Below, piece by piece: positions 22,654 to 33,500 of a stretch of 64,000 nucleotides of DNA (position 1 is the first letter of the stretch; every line of letters starts with the position of its first letter). The notes beneath the pieces are model-generated. The model had not been told where the DNA came from, did no database searches, and saw nothing but the letters and a program-made list of their open reading frames with translations. Origin of the DNA: Theristus sp. LFF4_11 (taxonomy: Eukaryota > Nematoda > Chromadorea > Monhysterida > Xyalidae); the NCBI GenBank assembly GCA_030248135.1, contig JASANC010003532.1:124001-188000 (forward strand), read 5' to 3'. Both the position numbers and the translations under genes were made by a program.

Positions 22654-25311
22654 TCAGGCGGACAAATACGGAGCTGTATAGAAAATGTAGATAGTGGCGA
22701 CCGTGAGGAACACGGAAAAGGAAATCAGGCAGAACCGATCGATGGCCATCGCCGCGAACTTCCAGTCGTTTGCGAGTTCGTCCATGTCATCCGACTCGGC
22801 CGATCGCTTCGTGATGAACTGAACACCAACCAAAATCGTATTGTCTGGCGGTCAAAATTCATGGCTGTCAGAAAAGGACTTTCCAACAAAAACATGAAGT
22901 GGAAAGATATTGTTTTGTTTGCTACCTTAATTTGATCGTGTATACGCCACATGGACAACAACTCCGCATTCTGCACCATGGACACCCGCTCGGCATCCTT
23001 CACCAACAACTCGAAGCAATCTCTCAGTTGTTGTTCCGTGAATTCACTGCGCTGCGTCTCAGCTTGCTGTTGCTGTTGCAGCAATTCCTCGTGCTCTTCA
23101 TCGTCGTACGTTTGTGTCCAAATGTCGTCTTTACCCGTTTTTTGTTTGCCAGCGTCAGCCATTGTTGATTTCTTGATTGTTTCTTCATCAACAACAGTTC
23201 CAGAGGTGGTGGGCTCCGGTTGTCCGGCGTCGACGGACGGCTGGCGAAATGGATTCGGCAGATTCGCCCAGCGAATGTCGTGACCGGGCCGACGGAGACC
23301 AGTTGCCCATGGAAGCCAGTGGAGCAACATTGAACCGGTCTGTGCACAAATTGCACGCTCTGTTGTTAGTTTTCCATGGCCAAAAAAACACGAATGGCTT
23401 GATCCGGCTTACAAAATGTGACATCTCGTAGAAATCCGGAGAGCGATGATGGAAGTTGAGTACGGCGATCGTGATGACGACCGACGCCGAGACGGCGATG
23501 CTGCACATTGAGAAAAACACGCCTGAAACAGCACACGAGCTCGTTTCAATTTGGATTCCGACGACGATTCTGCGTTTAGAATTCTTTTTAATGTTTCACA
23601 GGAATGGATTTTGGATATTTAACTTGTTAATCCGTGGACATCCCACAGTAACATATCGAAAAACCGTTCCAGAAAAGAATTCCAGCTGTGAAATCGGGTT
23701 TACGTGCGATGCAGAGTCAAAATAAAACATCAGACCACAGAACCAACCGAGCAGCGGCACTGCCTTCGACGTCGGCGGCGACATTGACGACACGATGTTC
23801 AGGAACATGCAGATCGCCAGCAGAACGGTGACTTCTGGAAACGTTCATTGTTTATAGTTTGCATGAAAGAGTTATCGGTGAACTGCAGTTGCTTTCAGAA
23901 TGAGCAGAAATTCATTTTTTTTGCAAACTGACGCAGGCCGACTTTCTCGCCGGCATCCGGCGGCAACGTGAAGCCGACGATCGTCATCACCGTGATCACC
24001 ATGCACGGCATGATCAGGTTGAATGCGTAGAAAAGTGGACGACGACGGATCTTTCTGCACAACATGCTCGATTGGTTCGTTTGAGAATGGTCACGATACG
24101 GGTACTGGCATGAAGAATGTGTCATGTCATGAAAGAATTAAAGAAAAAAAACTGATAATCATACGCAATTCGCACATGAAGAAGAACAAGGACGGATATG
24201 GCTCCGGACAGCAATCGTAGAACTTTTCATGGCGCAACACAGAGGTGTCTGTAGTTTTCGAATTCCGACATTTCAGTTTAAACAACTCAAAATTCATTTA
24301 AAATTCAACGTTAGCAAGCGCAAACTCACTGTACAGCAGCCACTCGCCACTGGTGATGTAGCCGTCCATGCTGAACGCCGGTTGGCCGGCTTGCAAATCA
24401 ATTTTGGTGCCGTCATACGTCCACGATCCAAACTGCAACAACTCGATACAGTGTCAATTTCGCTCAACACGACTCGCCAGTAAACGTCGGTTTCATAATA
24501 TTTCTTGCCGTGTTCTGACACATTTGGAATGCACAAAACACGAACCTTGAAGAAGCACTCCTGCTCATCGAACGGGAACCAGGTGATGTCAATGAGGCAG
24601 CTGATTTGAAAAATGCCCGGCGGGCCCCAGTTGACCGTGCCGTCGCTGTACAACACCAAATTCGTGGTGTACTGTGAATCAAAACTGTCATCAACGCTGA
24701 AAGAATTGAATCACGTTGGAAAATTGAGACTACTGATTAAGGACAGTAATGACCGAAACTTTTAACAACAGCGGAACATTGGAAATGGAATAAATTTTCA
24801 AACAGCACCTGTTATAGAGTAAAATATCCGGCTTCCAGAGCATGTCACTCCGGAGGCGAACGTCCAACACGCCGTCGTACTTTGACGGATCCCAGTCGAG
24901 GTTGGCGTCGTTCCAGGCCTGTGTTCGGATGCTCAAAACCCGGAATAATTCTGAATGGTCACGTGAAGAAAATACAGTCGCCACCAAAAAAAAGCTCACG
25001 TATGTCAAATAGGCGTTCAACGTGACGATCTGCTCTTTCATATCCTGGAAAATTTGAAATTGTTTTTTGATTATTTTCCAAAAACTCATTTCAAGAGAAA
25101 CGCGTTGGCGACTGACGACAGCGATGATCTGCTGCATGTTGACAGCGAGCGTTACGGTGACGGCGTCCGTGATGTTGCTCACTGGTCGCTCGAACTTGTC
25201 GTAGTTGGCCATCAGATCCGAAATCAGGCGGCTCTCTGCGAATGCGCCTTCGGCCGCTTCCGGCATGAACAGTTCACTGGCAGCCAATAGCGCCAGTGCT
25301 GCTGGCCACAT
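22654..25311 (-). CDS. Nicotinic acetylcholine receptor alpha-type subunit
   Basis: Pentameric Cys-loop ligand-gated cation channel subunit of neurons or muscle. The ATG at 25311-25309 starts a signal peptide ([15 protein letters not shown]), then [21 protein letters not shown]; an in-frame ATG at 25383 is an alternative. Loop D and A segments follow ([25 protein letters not shown]). The Cys-loop is [15 protein letters not shown] with the correct 13-residue spacing. [10 protein letters not shown] has adjacent cysteines, which define an alpha subunit. The pore helix follows GEK ([14 protein letters not shown]), with [11 protein letters not shown] after it and the third helix in the exon near 23440-23530. 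The cytoplasmic loop starts with HWLPW and is rich in acidic and Gln residues. M4 is in the last exon, 22654-22818 ([20 protein letters not shown]), ending APYLSA. Overall it is closest to the alpha7/ACR-16-like group by eye. Confidence 0.92.
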
Positions 25312-25913
25312 TTTTTTTGTGCCGGTTACCACTTTTGAACCGTGTAAAAAATCGATTTTGAAGCGCAAATATCTATCCCTCATTTATTTTTCTCTTTACA
25401 AAAGTCTGTTGCAGTGGGCCAGCTCGCTGTCTCTTTCACAACGTTAGTGTTCAGCTTAACACACTGTGTTTCGTTGAAAGTGCAAGTAATTTTCTAATAT
25501 TGTAACATTGCACCTGAACGGTGAAGCTAGCGGAGTCCACAGTTTATTTGCAGAGCACTTTTGAGAAAAGCTGAGTTGAGCGGTGATGGAAAAACTGGAT
25601 TTTCGACTCTGCCGGCCAATCAATGAGTGCAGTCGCGAGCGGCTGTTCATTTTTTCGTTTCACATCGTTTAAAAAAAATTTAAAACAAAAATCAGCAATT
25701 CTTAGAGTTTCCCTTTCAATTTTATTTCCGCAAACCAAGTAATGTACCAAAGTGAGAAAAATACCTCTGCATCCCAAAACAATACAGACAAAACCCACTG
25801 TTGAGCTATGTAAAACCGAGATCCAATAAGGGGATAAATCTGACCAGAATCATAAATGGCAAACAAGCTCCCAACAAAGATCAGACCGGAGAAGTGTTAA
25901 AAAAAAAGATTGT
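25312..25913. other. Intergenic: upstream of nAChR, downstream of ACAD8
   Basis: About 600 bp between two minus-strand genes. No exon or dispersed repeat was recognised. It should include the nAChR promoter. Confidence 0.5.
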
Positions 25914-28900
25914 CTATGAGGCCGTCGCCTGTGGCAGCAAGTCCTTGGCGATGATCATGCGCATGATTTCATTGGTGCCTGCAAATGGGCGAGTTTGCTT
26001 GCAGTGTGCCAGAAATGATGTGGTGACATGGTCCTATCAAACATGTCCTGTCCTTTTTTAAATCTTTTTCTTGGATTCTGCGCTTGCACGGGAAGGAAGA
26101 AAATTAGCTTGAAGGTGATGCGGCAACTCAAAATTGCCCGGTGACCCTGTCGTATCTCAGTTACCGGGTACCAGGTCACTTCAACAAATTGAATTATCGC
26201 TTTGTTCAGAAACATTTGTCCAACCTTCGATGATCTGATGCACCCGTATATCCCTGAGGTATTGTTCGATTGGGTAGTCGCTCAGTATTCCATAGCCACC
26301 AAACATCTGCAGTGCTTGGTTGACAATCTGAATGAAAACCGTCATTTTGGAAATCTGGCATTTTTTTGAATGAGTGGACTTTGAAACTTTGCCAGAAATC
26401 ATGCACTGACTGAAATATTTAAGTCTAATTTGCCAGATAATGTACAGTGCAACTCTAGAACATATCCAGCTGGCTGACTGGTATGCTGTATGCATTCTGT
26501 GCGTGAATTGCGTGGAGGCGGTAGTTCGGTTTGCATGGAATCCATGCGATCACGTGACCACCAACCAATCAGCTAGTTACAGAGTTCGACTGTAGCATGC
26601 AGCGAATGCAGCCACTCATTCAACCGGTCTTTTCCATCAGCCTACCTGAAAACACTGGTCGGTGCCGTGCAGTTTCGCCATGGCACAGAGTGCGGCCGTG
26701 TTGGCAGCGTTCGTCTGCAGCGCCACCGCAGCCGCCCGAACCAACAGTCGTGACGTCACGAGACGCGTCGCCATTTCGGCGAATTTGAATTGGTTCCACT
26801 GAAAGTGTGCCCACCATTTGGGGTAAAAAGTTTTTTCATAAATTCATGTATTCTGGATTTATTCAAACGTGTCCAGACTAAAATGACGTCATTTGCTTTG
26901 CTTTAAAAACGCCCGTTTTGTCAAAGTACGGGCACCAGAATGTCAGTTTGGTGTGACTGTTTCGACAGTCACCATTTGTTTACGAGAAGAAATCGGCTGA
27001 ACGGGAAGTTTGGTTTGCTGTGAACGGCAAGCGCATGTTTGGCGGCACATGACGTCATTTCAGTGGGACACGTTTAAGAAAAATAGGTCATACAAACCCA
27101 CTTGAAATTCGGCCAACGGTCGACCGAACTGCCTGCGTACGGTCAGATGCTGCAGCGCCAGTTCGACGCTCGCCTGTGCGGCGCCGAGCGAACACGACGC
27201 TGCAGATTGGCATTTTTTTCCAGTGCTGCGACTCAAGCACGCTTAGACAGTGAACGCGTTTCATGCTGAGCGCGGCAATTCAAATGCGCCTATGTGCGCA
27301 GTGCTGCCAGATTACGACAGAGACACGTTGAATTGCCGCATCAAGCACGAAACAAATCGCCTGGTACGTCTATAGCGCGCTGAGACGCAGAACGAACAAT
27401 AAAAAAATTGTGACCGTTACAAAAACGAAACTTGAACAACCAAACCCTTCCCCACCCCAAAAAAACATCCAGCAACTTTCTCACGAACCAACATTCACAC
27501 GGCCGCCATTGATTCCGGCCATGGCGACGTTGAAACCGGCACCTTCGCGGCCCAGGAGATTCTGAACGGGCACACGACAGTCTTCGAATGAGACGATTCG
27601 CGCTGGCTGGGAGCGCCAGCCGAGCTGACAAGAAAGCAAACATTCCGTTTTTTTGTCTTCAACGTACACAAGAGCGGTTTTGAAATCGCCAGCACAAAAT
27701 GAAACGCCATGAACTGTGCAAGTGAATGCGAGTGCCTTTTTCTCCTTTTTGCCCAAGACCAGCCCGGGCGTGTCGGACTCCACCAGCAAGCACGAGATGC
27801 CCTTCGGCCCCTTGCCGCCCGTCCTGCACATCACCAAGTACAAGCCTGCTGCGCCGCTGCCGCTGATGAACGCCTAGAGGATGACAACACGTTTGTCGGC
27901 AGAGTCGATCGCGTTTATTGGTTTCACGTCGCTGAGAAAATGCACAGAAGCAGCATTTTGGATGTGTCGAACTGTTTGAATCGAACCGTGTTTTCTACAC
28001 CGCTGTCCAAAATGACTTGTTTCATGCAGGTAGTTCAGTTGCCCACAGACGGACCGGTACAAACGAAAACGATTGATTGTGATGACCGATTGTTCATCTA
28101 GTTCCAGACACCCACAGCAACCTTCGATCCATTCATCACAAAGTGGTCGCCGTCCCGTCTGGCCGTCGTCAACAGCGACGCAGCGTCCGATCCCGATCCC
28201 GGCTCCGTCAGACAATACGAGCCGAGCAGCTGCATCGACGCGAGCGGCGGCACGTATTTCGCGCGTTGCTTCTCAGTGCCGTATTTGTCGACCATCCATG
28301 CGCACATGCTTTGAATAAGCGACAAAGTATTTTTACGATATAAGATTAGTGGCGAGTAGCTGATTGGCTGCTTTTAAAAATGCTCATTGGTCGAGCGAAC
28401 GATGCAGCCAACCAGAGCGCCTGATTCACTCTGTGCAGTGCGAGCGATTTCTTCACTTTTGTATGCTGCGTCACGCATTGACAGCACGATTGGCTTGGTA
28501 AGGGGGGAGGCACAGTTCATGGTGTCGGGTGGCTACGAACGCGCCACGCTTTCACACGTTTGCGTGTCATCCAATCGGCTTCGGAAACGCATCGTTGTGG
28601 TGTTGAGTTTTAAGGCGCATTCATGTTGCAGTATTTTAGTGCCCGCGCAGCTATGCTATGCGCGCGCTTACTCGTTTGAGTCGTGAACGTATCGTCCGGT
28701 CTGCTCACTTGTGTATGGACAGGTAGGCGGTGGTGCTGACGCAGCCGGGCGCCAATGCCTCAAAGATCACAGACGCATCCAGCCGGCCCAGTGCGCTGCC
28801 GCCGTGCTGTTCGCCGCAGTAGATCGCGCCAAAGCCGAGCTCAGCAGCGTGCCGCAGCACGTCCACTGGCAGGTGTTCCTGCGAAGCGAGTGCATTTTAT

Positions 28901-29579
28901 GCAGTCTATTTCCATATCATACATGCAAATAGCCGATTGGTTGGCGACCACGTGATAAATGCACTCTGCGGCACGTGCGGACTCCGCCTCCACAGTAATG
29001 CCTGCACAGAATGCACGCATCAACTAAAGAATTAGTATATGAGTTCTTTTTTTTCAAATTTTTTAATGAAAATCTATGGAACCAATTTAAAAAAAATGCC
29101 AACCGTTTCATCCCATTGTCTCATGTTTGGTGCCATTTCGTACCTCGCGAAGTCGCCCGCCACCTTTTGTATTTCTTTCTGCTCCGGTGTCAAGCCGATA
29201 CTTGCTGCAATCGCATTTTTTTCTATTCGTACCTGTCAAGTGTCAACTGTTTCCGTCAAAAATGGCCGATTGTCTTTTGAACAGATAACGGAATCACTTT
29301 GAGAACGAGTGAATTCACCACAGAAAATTTGCGTCAAAAAGTATTGGTCTTGACCCAATGATTGTTTTTGTTGACTACCCCACAAAAATCGCCACTCAGA
29401 AAAAACGTTCTGTGAAAACACCAAACAAGAAAAAACAAAATCATATGACCACATGATTAAAATGATCAGCGCAACGCATATCAAAAATGACTTAGCGGAA
29501 ATACACGAAACAAGCGCTCACGATCAATGCAGTTCGTATAGAGGGTGCATGTCTGGGTGGTTGAGTGTCTGAGCAGCAT
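25914..29579 (-). CDS. ACAD8: Isobutyryl-CoA dehydrogenase, mitochondrial
   Basis: FAD enzyme of valine catabolism in the mitochondrial matrix, oxidising isobutyryl-CoA to methacrylyl-CoA and passing electrons to ETF. Exon 1 (29522-29579) starts MLLRHSTTQ, a short targeting-type leader, and splices in phase to give [15 protein letters not shown]. Later exons give [51 protein letters not shown] (acyl-CoA dehydrogenase signature), [55 protein letters not shown] and RVHQIIEG (second signature), then [16 protein letters not shown] and the stop at 25914-25916. The segment order and wording match ACAD8 rather than short-chain or medium-chain paralogues. The GKKEKK exon seems to use a GC donor. Introns carry a family 2 MITE and two CCAAT-type repeats. 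Confidence 0.93.
26459..26592 (+). repeat. CCAAT-type foldback repeat, copy 1
   Basis: Member of a dispersed family about 120-140 bp long. Its ends resemble AGCTGATTGGTTGG in inverted orientation (here right end ACCAACCAATCAGCT), with a CACGTG word near each end and a centre resembling GCATTCTGTGC...GTGGAGGCGG. It lies in an ACAD8 intron. Confidence 0.65.
26849..27092 (+). mobile_element. MITE family 2, copy 4
   Basis: Full-length copy, TATTCTGGATTTATTC to AATAGGTCATA. It makes up most of the roughly 293-bp ACAD8 intron between the exons ending LAEFQ and starting WNQFKFAE, and stops about 8 bp from the donor (sense of the gene). Confidence 0.88.
28611..28680 (+). repeat. Diverged relative of the 3437 foldback
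   Basis: Shares AAGGCGCATTCATG, TATTTTAGTG and CGCGCAGCTATG with the left arm of the palindrome at 3437-3532, but has only a short inverted partner (GCATAGCTGCGCG region). It lies in an ACAD8 intron. Confidence 0.55.
28918..29035 (-). repeat. CCAAT-type foldback repeat, copy 2
   Basis: Contains CCGATTGGTTGGCGACCACG, then GGACTCCGCCTCCACAGTAA and TGCCTGCACAGAATGCACGC, matching the copies at 34075 and 56820. It lies in the ACAD8 intron before the exon starting EHLPVDVLR. Confidence 0.65.
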
Positions 29580-30518
29580 TCGACGCCCGCTACAGCGCAG
29601 CAGCCTTCTGAGCAACCCCGGTGCACCTCTCATTTCGCTGCGCAATCCCTGTAACCTGGTAATGCTTCGAGCTTGGTGACATCAAGATGTTAGAACTGAA
29701 AACATATCCGAAGAAGAAATACCCACCGATTTCATGAGACGCGTGGGAGTCACTTCCACACTTGTTTACCAATGTAAAGAAAGCGAAAATCCAATCTCGG
29801 ATAAAATAATTTTACTTTGTTCATAATTCTGTTTTTCAAAGGCAAAAAGTTGCAAGTCTGTGAAAATGTGAAACCGGAAAAACGAGCATAACACAGTAAC
29901 ACAGTTTCAGAAAAATAAGTGTGAACGTTAAAATAGTAGGATTGAATATGCATTCAGTCATGTCTTACAGTCTCGCAAACGGTGAGTAGTTATCACTTTT
30001 GATAAAATCCGATAAATAAAATTGGACGAGTGTAGATCAACCGCTGAAAATGAGGAGAAGTACTGTCTGCTATGTACAGGGGGTGCAAATACGGAAACCA
30101 CAAAAATTCCAAAATCTGGTACCATTTCTAACTAATTGTTGGCATTCTATTGGTTGTTGAAAAATATTTTTTATCGGCACAGCAAAAAGCAACAAAACAT
30201 AACACGAACTGTCCTCCCAGTCCAAACACCCTCTGCCACTGCAACAAACCAACTGAAATGTCCCTTAATTTTAAAAACAGAACGGATAAAAACAGCGACG
30301 TAAAAAAAATTCACACCGTTTTTGAATTTTCAATAAAAAGTCACAGAATCTTCTTCTAAAACGCGAACACAAATAAATATCACACGCTTGCACGCGGGGG
30401 TGTCACAAGTTTTCTGCCAACTAGTGTGGCTTCGAAGTCAAAACCTCATGAGCAAACAGGAAAAAAACAGAACTGTTCTACAAAGCGCGTCGCATGTCTC
30501 GATTGTCAGTGGTTTTGT
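29580..30518. other. Intergenic between UBR3 3' end and ACAD8 5' end
   Basis: The promoter side of ACAD8 and the 3' flank of UBR3, both minus-strand. AT-rich, with AATAAA-like words. No exon was recognised. Confidence 0.5.
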
Positions 30519-33500
30519 TCAGTCAATTTCAATGATGTGCTGCAAAAACGACGGCATCCACTGCCAGCGCATGTGACTGCCGCCCGGCTGCAGCTGTAGC
30601 CACTGCCGCTGTAACGCTGCATAGCGCCGTTCACACAGCAACAGCGGGATGCCACGTCTGAATGGAAATCGCTGATTGGGTATCTTCGAAATAACAGCTG
30701 TATGCTGATTGGTTATCTTCGAAATAACAGCTGTATGCTGATTGGGTATGTGTGAAATAACAGCTGTATGCTGATTGGTTATTTTTGAAATAACAGCTGC
30801 ATGCTGATTGGGTATCTTCGAAATAACAGCTGTATGCTGATTGGTTATCTTCGAAATAACCGCTGTATGCTGATTGGGTATCTTCGAAATAACAGCTGTA
30901 TGCTGATTGGGTATCTTCGAAATAACAGCTGTATGCTGATTGGTTATCTTCGAAATAACAGCTGTATGCTGATTGGGTATCTTCGAAATAACAGCTGTAT
31001 GCTGATTGGTTATCTTCGAAATAACAGCTGTATGCTGATTGGGTATCTTCGAAATAACAGCTGTATGCTGATTGGTTATCTTCGAAATAACCGCTGTATG
31101 CTGATTGGTGCATCGAGCAGAATGCAGCAAACTTGGTGTCTGTTTTGATTTGACAACCAAGATCATCATGTCACAACACTGACTTGAGTCGCCTGTCCTC
31201 CTCTCCGTGTTTGTCCAAATAGACGGAGCCCCAAACGCCGCAGCGCAGTCCGCGCACCACGTAGATCACGCTGCTCTGGATGCACAGCAGCACGCCCGTG
31301 CCGTAGCCGCACTCACCGACGTGCTGCAAAAAAATGCGCAAACTGATCACTGCAAAGTTCACCGAATTACAGAACTGAAATCGCCGCAAGACAGATCTCT
31401 CCGGACGAACAGGCCACTGATCGTTTGGCGTTTGATTTTGTGACTGCCAAAAAGTGTGGAATGGTGTGGCTTTAAGCTAAACAGCAACCATCTATCACAC
31501 CAGCCATCCATTCGCAAGTCACACACAAAAAAACCCGTCAACACAGACGTGGAAATGTACCGAATGGCATGCGATGTCTCGTGCTCTTGCTTACTACCGT
31601 CCCCGGAGACACCTGTCTTTGATGTACGTCGACGCACATCAGCATACTTCAGCTATGCACTAGCCTAAACGCAGCAGCCAATCATCTCTGCAGTAGCCAG
31701 TAAACGCAACAAAACTGCGTTGTTGTTGTTTGCTCTGCTTCATCCAGCACCCCCAAAGCCAGCCGAACAATTCATGCAGTGCTGTTCGGCAGCACCCACC
31801 AATTCTGCCTCGACCTTGACGACGCTGTGGAAGTGCGCCATCGCCACCTGCGTTTGATCGTGCGCTTGCATCGTCCGTTTGCAGCATTGATCCTTGTGGC
31901 ACAGCATCGCACCGCACACCTGCCGCACATTAAGCGGTGCACTTTAGCAATGAAATAACACCAACGTGAGCACTGCTAAGTGACCGTGCAAATGGTGAAC
32001 ATATTTCGCTGGTTGACTGCTGGCGTTGTTCCGACTGTACAGCAAGTCGTATTTGTTGTTGTCGTCATTGCGTACTATTAGGAAATTTTGTGACTGCTTT
32101 TGGTCGTTACCGCTTTCGAGCGCGTTCAGTTGGAAATAAGTTGAGAATTGAGAAATTGTTGTTTGTTTGCCATCTTGGAGCGGCGCAGAGCCAAATAGCT
32201 GCCGGAGCCGCCCGTTCCACTTCCGAGCAAGCGCCAGCTCGGAGCCAGCAGCAACTCGTATTTGGAATGTTCGAGAAGAGAAGCAGCAATGCTGTGCATC
32301 TCTAACAGTGCTCTTATCCGACAGACGCATGTCCTAACACCAACACAACAAGCACAGCGCACCAAACAGAGCAAGGTCTCCTTCGGCACTCGGTTGCAGC
32401 GACGACAGGCGCGTCCGATGTAGTGCTCGAACAGTTGGTCGTAGTGGCGTGGCAGTCGCACCAGACTCGGCGCTGACCAACGCAGCGGCAATGAGAACGG
32501 CTGAAATCGCTTGCTGCTGTCTGCTTGTATAGTGTAATGTGAAAATAACGCGAATTCAATCAATTAAGGCGCGTTTAGCAATTAGTGTTTCGTGCGTACG
32601 CACGGCGACAGAACTTTAAAAAAAAATGGCAACGCGTATCAGAATTTCGTGCGCACGACTGTCGTTCGCACGTAACGACTGTTTCGCGCGCACGATTCAG
32701 AACGCTGTCCGTGCGCACGCACGAAAACTTGTGCGCACGCGAATTAGAATTAAAACAACTGCCCAAAAGCACCACCGAGCACGTACCACGAGCGAATTAG
32801 AATTAAAACAACTACCCAAAAGCACCACCGAGCACGTACCACGAGCGAATTAGAATTAAAACAACTGCCCAAAAGCACCACCGAGCACGTACCACGAGCG
32901 AATTAGAATTAAAACAACTACCCAAAAGCACCACCGAGCACGTACCACGAGCGAATTGCGTCCGTTCGTTGACAGTCGTTCGTCATCAGCAAGCTCGAAC
33001 GTGCGATTGCAATGGCGCAGCCAGTCGCCAATCAGTTGCAGCATCAGACCGACTGGGCCGGCGGCAGCGTGCGGCTCGTTGATCGCTGGAAGTTGGTGGC
33101 AAAACGTGGGCGGGGGGGCAAAAGCTGGATTGAAACAGTCGAAATAAGACGTTGCTAAGAGAAAATCGTCCAAACGGTGCTTGCACAAGTGCAATTGTTA
33201 CGAACCAACGTCGTCGACAGTGAGCTCCAACGGCAGTCGGCTGTCGAGTTGCGCGGCACGAAAGAACACTTTCGCAAAGCGCACAAAATGCGACGCGCCA
33301 CCCTGTACCGCCCGATGCAGTGCGTCCAACGTCCGCGGCTCCTGCGGCACGTGTGACAAAGTCGCTTGGTAAAAACTGGCATTTTACGAAGCTGCCTCAA
33401 ATCACATTGAACCACATCACACCACCAGTACAATTCACGGCAGGCAAGCAGTGAATGGCACCATGAATGCTAGTTTGTTTGACTGGGCATAATGTGTAGT

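Noticed and set aside
30671..31108. A CRISPR array (regular short repeats)
   Set aside because: The units are head-to-tail with no unique spacers, in an animal intron. It is a minisatellite.
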